This document shows, piece after piece, positions 1 to 6,752 of a stretch of DNA of 12,857 bases. Every line of letters starts with the position of its first letter. The first letter of the stretch is position 1. Position numbers and translations under genes: made by a program. Source of the DNA: Nitriliruptoraceae bacterium (lineage in GTDB: Bacteria; Actinomycetota; Nitriliruptoria; Nitriliruptorales; Nitriliruptoraceae); the NCBI GenBank assembly GCA_007131525.1, contig SLQK01000264.1, forward strand, positions 1 to 12,857. Reading direction: 5' to 3'. The notes under the pieces are model-generated. The model was not told the DNA's origin and ran no database searches. It saw only the letters and a program-made list of their open reading frames with translations.

Positions 1-1938
1 CCGGGCGGCCAGGGCCAGGGCGACGCCGGCGGTCGCGGCCACGAGCAGGGCCACCACGAGCAGCGCCGGCCAGCCGACGACCCCCGCAGCGCCCGGAGCG
101 GCCGACTCCTCGAGGTCCAGCTCCTGCGGGGTGTCATCCGGGACGTCGAGCGGGTCCGGGGTGGCAGGGTCGGCCTCGGGGACCTCGGCGTCAGCCGGGT
201 CGTCCGGCGCCTCCGACGCCTCTCGCGCCGCCCGTTCGGCCTCGTTCTCCAGAGGAGCCAGGTCGTCGGCCCGCGGCAGGATGTGGGCGTCGTCGGAGCG
301 CGGCGTGGGCTCGAAGGTCACCCAGCCGTAGCCGGGGAACAGCACCTCCACCCACGCGTGGGCGTCGCCCGTGGTGACCAGGTACTCGTCCAGGGGCTGC
401 CCGGCCTCGAGGTCGGCGCTGGCGATGCGCTCCCCCGGGAGGAAGCCGACCGCGACCCGGGACGGGATGCCGGTCTGCCGCAGCATGACCGCCATGGCGG
501 TGGCGAAGTACTCGCAGTAGCCGACCCGGTCCTCGAGCACGAACCGCGTCAGCGCGTCCTCGCCCCGCAGCGCCGGGACGTCGAGGTCGTAGGTGAACCC
601 GCCGGCTGGGCCGATGAACCAGTCCTGGAGCGCCAGCGCCCGCTCGACCACCGACTCGGCCCCGGCGGTGGCGTAGATCTCCTCGGCCAGCGCCCCGAGC
701 TCGGGGTAGTCCCGGGGCAGCTGCGTGTGGGCGCTGACCACCTCGGGCGGGAACGAGACGTCGCTGAGCTCGGCGAAGGACGGCGTCGGCCGCTCGGCGA
801 GGACCCGGTAGGCCGAGCCCTGTCGGATCCCGATCGTCCCGCCCACCTGATCGGCGTCGTCGAAGGCCGCGAGGAACCCGCCCTCGGTCGACCACACCAT
901 CTCGTCGCGGATCGGCCCCAGCACCTCGACGGGCTGGTAGGGGAGGGGGACGTAGATGTTCTCGAGCTCCAGCACCTCGACGTCGACCTCGATCACCTGG
1001 GTGCTGGCGGCCGGTTCCTCCGGGGGCAGCGGTCGGTCGGCGGGGAACAGCTGCGCCGGGTCGGGACGGAAGCTCTGGGTCGCGGGGGGTCCGAGCCGCC
1101 ACGTCGCCCCGTCGAAGCTGTCGAGACCGGCCAGGCGCAGGTAGGTCCGCTGGGAGGAACGGACCCGCAGTACCTCCCGCTCCTCGGGCGAGTTGAGGCG
1201 GTTCGAGATGTCGACGATGGGCTGGTAGCCCCGTGTGGTGGTCGATGAGCCGAAGGTGAGCCACGCATCGGAGCCGTAGGCCGGCAGCAGCCACGGGGTC
1301 GCGGTGCCCGCGGCGATCGCGACGACCAGGAGCACCAGGCCGCTGGCCGGCAGCGGGATCGCCTGCGGGGTGTCCTCCCGGGTGTTCACCGCGGCGAGCA
1401 GCAGCAGGCCGCTGGTGAGCAGGAACGGCACGACCAGCAGCAGGGAGTCGGCGGCTGCCGTCGGGATCGCGAGGGGGACCACCCACAGGATCGCGAGGTT
1501 GATCAGGCCGGCGGCGATGTGACCACCACGGACGATCACCTCGTGGGAGAGCAGGGCCACCGCCCACCAGGCCAGGGCGGTCAACAGCTGCAGCCCCGGG
1601 AGCGGCTCGGCAGGCGACGGCTGCTCCGCCAGGGCGAGCCAGCCGTCGGCCAGGGTCAGCCGCAGCGCCTCGAGCTGCGCCCCGACGCCGGCACCCCACC
1701 CGTCACCGACGGCGAGCAGCCCCGGCAGCGCGGCGAGCAACGCGACACCGGCCAGGCCGACCGCGACCACGCCCGGCAGCCGGAGACGGCGGGCGATCGC
1801 CGCCACGAGCAGGCCGATCGCTGCGGCCGCGAGCGCGCTGGTCCGCCAGGAGGTCGCGAGGAACACCCGGTCGTAGGCGGGCACGATGGCCACCAGGACC
1901 AGGGCCAGCAGCAGGGTCAGCAGACCGTCACGGCGCAT
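1..1938 (-). CDS. TgpA-type membrane transglutaminase-like protein (3' end cut off by window edge)
   Basis: Membrane protein with an extracytoplasmic transglutaminase-like domain. 646 codons are open from the ATG to the left edge without a stop. Residues 1-220 contain about six hydrophobic helices. A DUF3488-like segment follows (YLRLAGLDSFDGATW at 266-280), then the transglutaminase core: GYCEYFATAM with probable nucleophile Cys475, HAWVEV with His527, and FEPTP with Glu543. Next comes an acidic, proline-rich linker (about 550-615) and a final hydrophobic segment (624-646) that runs off the window. The family usually has a C-terminal DUF4129 region there. The ATG overlaps the stop of the DUF58 gene by 3 bp, so translation is probably coupled. 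The third triad residue is Glu rather than the usual Asp. The MoxR-DUF58-transglutaminase trio is a recurrent bacterial gene set. Its substrate is unknown, and a role in envelope protein cross-linking or processing is inference. Confidence 0.9.
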   Translation of the reverse strand, partial: MRRDGLLTLLLALVLVAIVPAYDRVFLATSWRTSALAAAAIGLLVAAIARRLRLPGVVAVGLAGVALLAALPGLLAVGDGWGAGVGAQLEALRLTLADGWLALAEQPSPAEPLPGLQLLTALAWWAVALLSHEVIVRGGHIAAGLINLAILWVVPLAIPTAAADSLLLVVPFLLTSGLLLLAAVNTREDTPQAIPLPASGLVLLVVAIAAGTATPWLLPAYGSDAWLTFGSSTTTRGYQPIVDISNRLNSPEEREVLRVRSSQRTYLRLAGLDSFDGATWRLGPPATQSFRPDPAQLFPADRPLPPEEPAASTQVIEVDVEVLELENIYVPLPYQPVEVLGPIRDEMVWSTEGGFLAAFDDADQVGGTIGIRQGSAYRVLAERPTPSFAELSDVSFPPEVVSAHTQLPRDYPELGALAEEIYATAGAESVVERALALQDWFIGPAGGFTYDLDVPALRGEDALTRFVLEDRVGYCEYFATAMAVMLRQTGIPSRVAVGFLPGERIASADLEAGQPLDEYLVTTGDAHAWVEVLFPGYGWVTFEPTPRSDDAHILPRADDLAPLENEAERAAREASEAPDDPADAEVPEADPATPDPLDVPDDTPQELDLEESAAPGAAGVVGWPALLVVALLVAATAGVALALAAR

Positions 1939-3176
1939 CAGCCGGCCTCCGCGCGCGGTGTCGGCACGCTCCGGCCACCACGCCCGAGCAGGTCCCGCCA
2001 GCGGTCCTCGAGGCGCTCACCCGAGGCCAGCCGGGTGGCCCGCCACCCCGCGGCCCGCAGCCCGGCGATCGCGTGGTGCACCGCGGGGTCATCGGCGGGT
2101 GTCCCGGCGTAGGTGGCCGCATCGATGAGCACGGCCAGCCGGCTGGACGCGCCCCGGCCGGCGCGGACCAGCGCTGCCAGTTCCTGGGCATCCGGCGCGG
2201 TCACCACGGCGATCAGCGTGCCCTCACCGGCGGCGCTGGTGGCGATCTGGCGCAGCAGCGCCGTGAGGTCGACCTCGGCCGGCTCCAGGGCCGCGAGCGT
2301 GGGCATCCACGCGTCCGCCGGTGCCGGGGTGGCCAGGTCGCGGGTCGGGCGGTCGAGCAGCGTCACCCCGCGACCCCGGGCACCGAGGTGGTGGGCGACG
2401 CTGGCCGCGGTGGCCACGGCCACCTCGAAGCTGCTGGCCGGCCCCGTGCCGGCGTGCCGGTCGCGCCGGATGTCGAGCACGATGGTCGCGCGGGGGGAGG
2501 TGGCCTCCTCGGCGCGGCGGACCATCAGCTTGCCCCGGTGGGCGGTGGAGGCCCAGTGCACGGCACGCAGGTCGTCGCCCCGCACGTACTCGCGGATGTC
2601 GGCCAGGTCGTCGCCGTGGATCGTCGCGCGGCGCGGCCCGCTGGCGACCGCACCGCTCGCCCCGCCCAGGGGTGCCCCCGGTGGCAGGGGCCACACCGGC
2701 GGCTCCACCGTCAGCACCCCCGTGCTCGGGATCGACCGACGGCGCTGGACGAGTCCGAAGGGGTCCCGGATCGTCGCCGTGAGCGGCCCGAGGGTGAAGC
2801 GGCCGCGGTGGCGACCCTCCAGCTCGACGGACAGGTCGAGCATCCGGTGGGGCGCGAGGACCGGCAGGCGGGACGCGGTGGGACGGGCCAGCGCCGGCGG
2901 GATCGCGTCCTCCAGCCAGGCGGGTGGGCTCGGGACCCGCCCGGTGTTGCGGACCAGCAGGTCGACCCGGGCCCGGCCGCCGAAGGGCAGCGTTGCGGGC
3001 TGGATCCTCCGGTCGACCACCAGTCGCAGCGGTGAGACCACGATCCACACCACCGCCCCGACCAGCAGGACGAGCAGCGCCACGGCCACCACCTGGAGCT
3101 GCGGGACCCCGAGCAGCCGGGCGCCGAGCCACAGCACGACCACCGCGACGCCGGTCCCGACACCACGCTTGGTCAT
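1938..3176 (-). CDS. DUF58 domain-containing membrane protein
   Basis: 412 residues. Two hydrophobic helices lie at the N-terminus (about 8-22 and 27-48), followed by an Ig-like stretch ending in the TLGPLTATIRDPFGL motif (about 128-142). The DUF58 signature follows: IREYVRGDDLRAVHW (194-208) and TAHRGKLMVR (211-220). The C-terminal part resembles a vWA fold beginning at TIVLDIRRDR (231-240). The classical metal-site DxSxS is not present, since the position reads DIRRD. The start ATG lies 4 bp after the MoxR stop, and the stop overlaps the transglutaminase start, so this is the middle gene of a three-gene operon. Members of this family are membrane-anchored partners of MoxR ATPases. A chaperone or assembly role acting on the neighbouring transglutaminase is inference. 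The family call is firm and the function is not. Confidence 0.9.
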   Translation of the reverse strand: MTKRGVGTGVAVVVLWLGARLLGVPQLQVVAVALLVLLVGAVVWIVVSPLRLVVDRRIQPATLPFGGRARVDLLVRNTGRVPSPPAWLEDAIPPALARPTASRLPVLAPHRMLDLSVELEGRHRGRFTLGPLTATIRDPFGLVQRRRSIPSTGVLTVEPPVWPLPPGAPLGGASGAVASGPRRATIHGDDLADIREYVRGDDLRAVHWASTAHRGKLMVRRAEEATSPRATIVLDIRRDRHAGTGPASSFEVAVATAASVAHHLGARGRGVTLLDRPTRDLATPAPADAWMPTLAALEPAEVDLTALLRQIATSAAGEGTLIAVVTAPDAQELAALVRAGRGASSRLAVLIDAATYAGTPADDPAVHHAIAGLRAAGWRATRLASGERLEDRWRDLLGRGGRSVPTPRAEAG

Positions 3177-3180
3177 CGGA

Positions 3181-4164
3181 TCACTCGGTCGGGACCGGCA
3201 TGCCGCTGAGCACGTCGGTGATCACGTCCACCGCCGTCACCCCGGCCAGCTCCGCGTTGGGACGGAGGATCAGCCGGTGGGGGAGCACATGGGGCGCCAG
3301 CAGCTTGACGTCGTCGGGCACGACGTGGTCGCGGCCAGCGATGGCCGCCGTGACGCGCACCGACCGGATCAGCGCCAGCGAGGCCCGCGGTGAGGCGCCG
3401 AGCTCGACGTCGTGGTGCTCGCGGGTCGCGCGGCACACCGCGATCAGGTACCGCTCGATGGGCTCGCTGACCCGCACCCCACGGATCGTGTGGATGGCGT
3501 GGACGACCGAGGCGGTGTCACAGACCGGGGTGAGTTCCTCCAGCCGGTCCTGGGCCCCGTGGGTCCGCACGATCTCGAGCTCGTCGTCGGCGTGGGGGTA
3601 GCCGATCGCGATGCGCATCAGGAAGCGGTCGCGTTGTGCCTCCGGAAGCGGGTAGGTGCCCTCGAGCTCGATGGGGTTCTGGGTCGCGATGACCATGAAC
3701 GGCCGGGCGAGCTGGTGGGTGGTGCCGTCGATCGTGACCGTGCGCTCCTCCATCGCCTCGAGCAGCGCCGACTGGGTCTTGGGACCGGCCCGGTTGATCT
3801 CGTCGCCGAGCACGATGTTCGCGAACACCGGTCCGGGCCGGAAGGCGAAGCTGCCGGTGTCGGGCGCGTACACCGTGACGCCGGTGACGTCCGAGGGCAG
3901 CAGGTCGGGGGTGAACTGCACCCGCGAGACCGTGCAGTCGATCGAGCGGGCCAGCGCCTTGGCCAGCAGGGTCTTGCCGACCCCGGGGACGTCCTCCACG
4001 AGCAGGTGCCCCTCAGCGAGGAGCGTGGTCAGCGCCAGCCGGACGACGCGGTCCTTGCCCTGGATGACCCGCTGGATGTTGCTCTCGACCGCCTGCAGCG
4101 TGGTCGACACGGCGGGGAGGTCGATCGGTGGCCGGGGGACATCGAGCTGCTCGGTGCTGGACAC
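3181..4164 (-). CDS. MoxR-family AAA+ ATPase
   Basis: 327 residues, normal for the family. Walker A is DVPGVGKT (58-65, Lys64), Walker B is IVLGDEIN (Asp121-Glu122), and the sensor region is IATQNPIELEGTYPLPEAQ (159-177) followed by RDRF. The GTG start is supported by a GGGAG ribosome binding site (4170-4174) five bases upstream. It is first in the operon with DUF58 and transglutaminase genes and diverges from the TetR gene. MoxR ATPases act as chaperone-like machines that assemble or activate partner complexes, and the partner here is presumably the DUF58 protein. An inverted repeat (GACGTCACGTC, 4197-4207) lies 33 bp before the start and may be a regulator site. The family assignment is secure, but the client protein is unknown. 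Confidence 0.95.
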   Translation of the reverse strand: MSSTEQLDVPRPPIDLPAVSTTLQAVESNIQRVIQGKDRVVRLALTTLLAEGHLLVEDVPGVGKTLLAKALARSIDCTVSRVQFTPDLLPSDVTGVTVYAPDTGSFAFRPGPVFANIVLGDEINRAGPKTQSALLEAMEERTVTIDGTTHQLARPFMVIATQNPIELEGTYPLPEAQRDRFLMRIAIGYPHADDELEIVRTHGAQDRLEELTPVCDTASVVHAIHTIRGVRVSEPIERYLIAVCRATREHHDVELGASPRASLALIRSVRVTAAIAGRDHVVPDDVKLLAPHVLPHRLILRPNAELAGVTAVDVITDVLSGMPVPTE

Positions 4165-4196
4165 GAAGGCTCCCGGAACGCGATGCGCAGAGGGTG

Positions 4197-4207
4197 GACG
4201 TCACGTC
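4197..4207. promoter_or_regulatory. Inverted repeat GACGT-C-ACGTC upstream of the MoxR operon, possible second TetR site
   Basis: Five-base arms around one central base. The sequence is the inner part of the 16-bp palindrome at 4304-4319 (GACGTCGACGTC) with one base missing. It sits 33 bp before the MoxR GTG. Similarity of the two sites suggests one protein binds both, but such a short match could arise by chance in this G+C-rich DNA. Confidence 0.4.
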
Positions 4208-4303
4208 CCGGCGCCGGCGTGCGGTCGCGGCCGAGACCGGTCGCAGGGTACCCGTGGCCGCGCTCCCCGCTCCCGGACAGCCGGCCGGCGGGCCAGCCCG
4301 GAC

Positions 4304-4319
4304 CTGACGTCGACGTCAG
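4304..4319. promoter_or_regulatory. Perfect 16-bp palindrome, probable TetR operator
   Basis: CTGACGTCGACGTCAG is identical to its reverse complement. Size, symmetry and position (45-60 bp before the supported TetR start, in the divergent intergenic region) are typical of TetR-family autoregulatory operators. Its left end, CTGACG, could serve as the -35 hexamer of the TetR promoter, so binding would block RNA polymerase. Binding has not been shown. Confidence 0.7.
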
Positions 4320-4333
4320 CACTGCGGTAGCGT
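4304..4333 (+). promoter_or_regulatory. Probable promoter of the TetR-family gene
   Basis: A -35-like CTGACG (4304-4309) and a -10-like TAGCGT (4328-4333) are separated by 18 bp. The predicted start of transcription is near 4340. The -35 lies inside the palindrome, as expected for autorepression. The -10 fits the actinobacterial TAnnnT pattern. The call rests on sequence only. Confidence 0.5.
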
Positions 4334-4363
4334 CCGCGCGGCGTGACGAGGGGGAGCCTGGTG

Positions 4364-4978
4364 GTGGGGGACGGGGTCGGCGTCGGGCCGCGTACCAGCC
4401 GCGGCGAGCGCACCCGCCTGCGCCTGCTCGACGCCACCCGGGAGGCCGTCGCGGAGCGGGGCTACGTGGCCGCCCGGGTCGAGGACATCGTCGCGCTCGC
4501 TGGTGTCAGCCATGGGACCTTCTACACCTACTTCGAGAACAAGGCCGCGGCGCTGGACGCCCTGATCGACACGACCGCCGAGCAGTTGCAGGCGGTGGTC
4601 GACGAACCCTGGGACGGGCCCGACGGCGCGGCGACCATCGAGGCGGTGATCGGCCGCTTCGTGGCGGTGTTCGCCGCCCACGCCGTGGTGGTCCGGGCAT
4701 GGCTCGAGGCCAGCGCCCACGACGCCCACTTCGCCGAGCGGCTCCGCGACGTGCGCGGCGGGTACGTCCGGCGGGTCGCCGAGGTGCTCGCCCCGACCCT
4801 GGCCGGCACGGGCCACGATCCCGCGCTGGCTGCGTCGGCCCTGGTGGCCATGGTCGAGGGCGCCGTGACCCAGGGGGCGGCGGAGGGTGACGGGATCGGG
4901 CGGGGGGACCTGGTCCGCACGCTGCGCAGCCTGTGGCTCGGCGGGATCGTCCGACTCGGTGAGGACGTGGAGGGCTGA
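4364..4978 (+). CDS. TetR-family transcriptional regulator
   Basis: 204 residues from this start. The N-terminal DNA-binding domain runs from about residue 15 (ERTRLRLLDATREAVAERGY), and the helix-turn-helix lies at about 38-57 (VEDIVALAGVSHGTFYTYF), followed by the usual ENK. The C-terminal ligand domain is unremarkable and gives no hint of the ligand. This GTG is chosen because AGGGGGAG (4349-4356) lies 7 bases upstream. An in-frame GTG at 4361 and another at 4343 are alternatives, and the latter would suit a leaderless transcript from TAGCGT at 4328-4333. The gene is divergent from the MoxR-DUF58-transglutaminase operon and lies just before the dcw promoter. The palindromes in the divergent region suggest it represses itself and possibly the operon. 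Regulation of the dcw genes is not supported by any shared site that I see. Confidence 0.93.
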   Translation: MGDGVGVGPRTSRGERTRLRLLDATREAVAERGYVAARVEDIVALAGVSHGTFYTYFENKAAALDALIDTTAEQLQAVVDEPWDGPDGAATIEAVIGRFVAVFAAHAVVVRAWLEASAHDAHFAERLRDVRGGYVRRVAEVLAPTLAGTGHDPALAASALVAMVEGAVTQGAAEGDGIGRGDLVRTLRSLWLGGIVRLGEDVEG

Positions 4979-5059
4979 GCCCACGCGGCGCCGCCTTCCC
5001 GGTCCGGTGCCCCACCACTTCCCGCCACCTGGTGCGGCCGAGGAGGCCTCCGGCCCGCC

Positions 5060-5100
5060 GGCCGGTGCCCAGCGCCGCCGTGAGGCGGCGGCGACCGGCC
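5060..5100 (+). terminator. Two-tier GC hairpin, possible terminator of the TetR transcript
   Basis: The inner stem is CGCCGCC (5073-5079) with GGCGGCG (5084-5090) around the loop GTGA. The outer stem is GGCCGGT (5060-5066) with ACCGGCC (5094-5100). Each stem is 7 perfect pairs, separated by a small internal loop. There is no run of T after it, so it is not a standard intrinsic terminator. High-G+C bacteria often lack the T run, which keeps the call possible. Confidence 0.4.
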
Positions 5101-5117
5101 CAGCGGAAGCGCTGGGC
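5098..5117 (+). terminator. Second GC hairpin, overlapping the first
   Basis: GCCCAGCG (5098-5105) and CGCTGGGC (5110-5117) form 8 perfect pairs around the loop GAAG. Three bases are shared with the outer stem of the preceding hairpin, so the two structures compete at that point. No T run follows. It could be the second of tandem terminators or a structural element. Confidence 0.4.
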
Positions 5118-5249
5118 GGTCGGCTCGCCGCCGCACGTCACCTCCCGCGGGCTGCGCCCGGCACCGCCCTCCACCTCGCTCCACGGCGGTGAGCGGCCGA
5201 TGGATCGCGTCCCGTGCCCGGATGACGCCGCAGAGGTGGTCCCGGAGCG

Positions 5250-5278
5250 TTGACCAGTGGAGCGGTGAGGCATAGAGT
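5250..5278 (+). promoter_or_regulatory. Promoter of the dcw cluster (upstream of mraZ)
   Basis: TTGACC (5250-5255), a 17-bp spacer, and TAGAGT (5273-5278) match the housekeeping sigma pattern of actinobacteria well. Transcription should begin near 5285, giving a leader of about 70 bases before the mraZ start at 5356. The 10-bp repeat array starting at 5257 overlaps the spacer, the -10 and the start point. Confidence 0.75.
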
Positions 5279-5296
5279 GGCGCGATGTGGAGCGGC
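5257..5296 (+). promoter_or_regulatory. mraZ box: Array of four 10-bp repeats, probable MraZ operator
   Basis: The units are GTGGAGCGGT (5257), GAGGCATAGA (5267), GTGGCGCGAT (5277) and GTGGAGCGGC (5287). Units 1, 3 and 4 share GTGGmGCGry, and unit 2 is degenerate but keeps the phase. E. coli MraZ is known to bind TGGGN repeats with 5-base spacers, which is also a 10-bp period, upstream of its own gene. The position over the mraZ promoter therefore suggests autorepression of the whole cluster by MraZ. Confidence 0.65.
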
Positions 5297-5355
5297 CTCC
5301 CATGGCGGGGTGCGCGGACCGAGGGGTCGACGGACCCGAGGGAGGCACGTGGACG

Positions 5356-5787
5356 GTGTTCCTGGGAGAGCACCAGCACACGCTGGATGTGAAGGGTCGG
5401 GTCATCCTCCCGGCCCGCTTCCGGGACCGGTTGGCCAGCGGTCTGGTGTTCGCGCCCTCCCAGGATCGCTGCATCGACGTCTACCCGCTGACCGCCTTCG
5501 AGCGCCGGGTCGAGAAGCTGCGGGCGGTCCCCCGGGAGGATCAGCGGGCCCGTGCCTACCTGCGGGTGTTCCTCGCCGGTGCGCACGAGGAGAAGCCCGA
5601 CGCCCAGGGGAGGGTCACCATCCCGCCCCGCCTGCGCGACTACGCGGGCCTGGAACGCGAGCTGACGGTCAACGGCGCCGACGAGAAGGTCGAGATCTGG
5701 GCCCGGGAGGTCTGGGAGCAGTACCTCACCCAGGCCGAGGACGCCTTCGCGAACCTCGATGGACCCTTCGTGCCGGGGACGCCATGA
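5356..5787 (+). CDS. mraZ: Transcriptional regulator MraZ
   Basis: 143 residues. MraZ is a DNA-binding ring protein of the SpoVT/AbrB type that represses the dcw cluster. Both copies of its signature are visible: LDVKGRVILPARFR (Asp11 to Arg15 core) and PDAQGRVTIPPRLR (Asp82 to Arg86). The GTG start gives the typical N-terminus MFLGEHxHxLDxKGR and is preceded by GGAGG (5341-5345), though with a rather long spacer of 10 bases. An in-frame GTG at 5287 would add 23 non-conserved residues. It lies 8 bases after the -10 and would suit a leaderless transcript. The gene is first in the dcw cluster, and its stop overlaps the rsmH start (ATGA). Regulation is probably through the 10-bp repeat array over its promoter. 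Confidence 0.95.
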   Translation: MFLGEHQHTLDVKGRVILPARFRDRLASGLVFAPSQDRCIDVYPLTAFERRVEKLRAVPREDQRARAYLRVFLAGAHEEKPDAQGRVTIPPRLRDYAGLERELTVNGADEKVEIWAREVWEQYLTQAEDAFANLDGPFVPGTP

Positions 5788-6752
5788 TGGCGGTGGCCCA
5801 CCACACCCCCGTGCTCCTCGACCGGGTCGTGGCGTTGCTGGCCGCGGCGCCCGACGGTGTCGTGGTCGACGGCACGCTCGGCGCGGGCGGGCACGCCCGG
5901 GCCGTGCTGGAGGCGCGCCTGGCGCGCTACGGCCGCGCCGAGCTGGTCGGTCTCGATCGTGATCCCGATGCCCTCAGCCTCGCCGCCGAGCACCTGGCTG
6001 ACCTGACCGAGGACGAGCGGGTCGTGGTGGAGCTGGTGCGGGTCCGCTTCGATGCGTTGCCCGAGGTCCTCGACGCCCGCGGCACCCCGCGGGTCAGCGG
6101 TGTGCTGCTGGATCTCGGGATCTCGTCGATGCACGTCGACCAGGCCGACCGCGGCTTCAGCTACCGGGCGGAGGGGCCGCTCGACATGCGGATGGATCCG
6201 GCGCTGCCGACCACCGCGGGCGATCTGGTGCACGAGCTCGACGAGTCCGAGCTGGCCGGGCTCCTGCGCCGCTACGCCGACGAGCCCCACGCGGCACGGA
6301 TCGCCCGGGCGATCGTCGCGGCCCGACCCATCACCTCGACGGTCCACCTCGCCTCCGTGGTCCGCGACGCGGTCCCCGCCGCGGCCCGGCGCCGCGGAGG
6401 TCACCCGGCGACCCGGACCTTCCAGGCGCTCAGGATCGCCGTGAACGCCGAGATCGAGGCGCTGGAGGCCGTGCTGCCCAGCGTGATCGACCGGCTGGTT
6501 CCGGGTGGGGTCGCCGTCGTGATCGCGTACCACAGCCTCGAGGACCGTCCGGTCAAGCGCGCCTTCGCCGCCGCCGCCACCGGCTGCCTGTGCCCACCAG
6601 GCCTCCCGGTGTGCGCCTGCGGTCGCACGCCCGAGGTCGACCACCTCGTCCGTCGCCCCGAGCGTCCCTCGCCTGAGGAACTCGCCGCCAACCCCCGCGC
6701 GTCGTCGGCCCGTCTGCGGGCCGTCCGGCGACGCACCGAGGAGTCCCCGTGA
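5784..6752 (+). CDS. rsmH: 16S rRNA (cytosine(1402)-N(4))-methyltransferase RsmH
   Basis: 322 residues, usual for the family (formerly MraW). It transfers a methyl group from S-adenosylmethionine to N4 of C1402 in the ribosomal P site. Landmarks are HHTPVLL (6-12), the SAM-binding DGTLGAGGH (29-37), GLDRDPDAL (from 56), LLDLGISSMHVDQADRGFSY, TFQALRIAVNAE, YHSLEDRPVK and the C-terminal Cys pairs CLCPPGLPVCACG. The ATG at 5784 overlaps the mraZ stop. A second ATG at 5787 is equally possible. The reading frame is open further upstream, to about 5250, but that stretch is mraZ read in another frame. The stop overlaps the next gene by GTGA. Its presence as the second gene of the cluster is the standard order. 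Confidence 0.97.
   Translation: MMAVAHHTPVLLDRVVALLAAAPDGVVVDGTLGAGGHARAVLEARLARYGRAELVGLDRDPDALSLAAEHLADLTEDERVVVELVRVRFDALPEVLDARGTPRVSGVLLDLGISSMHVDQADRGFSYRAEGPLDMRMDPALPTTAGDLVHELDESELAGLLRRYADEPHAARIARAIVAARPITSTVHLASVVRDAVPAAARRRGGHPATRTFQALRIAVNAEIEALEAVLPSVIDRLVPGGVAVVIAYHSLEDRPVKRAFAAAATGCLCPPGLPVCACGRTPEVDHLVRRPERPSPEELAANPRASSARLRAVRRRTEESP

Larger units (their letters stand above)
4979..5249. other. Non-coding, highly structured intergenic region between TetR gene and mraZ promoter
   Basis: No open frame here reads like a protein: those present are arginine- and proline-rich, as expected from random G+C-rich DNA. The stretch contains several inverted repeats, including GCGGCGCCGC (4985-4994), GGAGGCCTCC (5042-5051) and the two hairpins listed separately. 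It probably isolates the TetR transcript from the dcw promoter that begins at 5250. Confidence 0.6.

Noticed and set aside
191..1699. Minus-strand open frame of 502 codons inside the transglutaminase gene, and a plus-strand one at 283-1248
   Set aside because: The correct frame, read from 1938, gives the membrane helices and the Cys-His-Glu motifs. These two read as Arg/Gly/Pro-rich low-complexity protein.
4245..4250. Minus-strand TACCCT as a -10 for the MoxR operon
   Set aside because: The nearest -35-like CTGTCC is 24 bp away, too far for a normal promoter, so no promoter was called there.
4985..4994. GCGGCGCCGC right after the TetR stop as a terminator
   Set aside because: It is a loopless 10-bp palindrome without a T run. 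Such sequences are frequent by chance at this base composition.
4506..5586. Minus-strand open frames across the TetR gene and the following gap
   Set aside because: They lack family motifs and run through the TetR helix-turn-helix, the hairpins and the mraZ promoter.
5250..5783. Upstream extension of the rsmH frame, giving a 500-residue protein
   Set aside because: The extension is mraZ read in another frame. RsmH homology begins at the ATG at 5784, which overlaps the mraZ stop.
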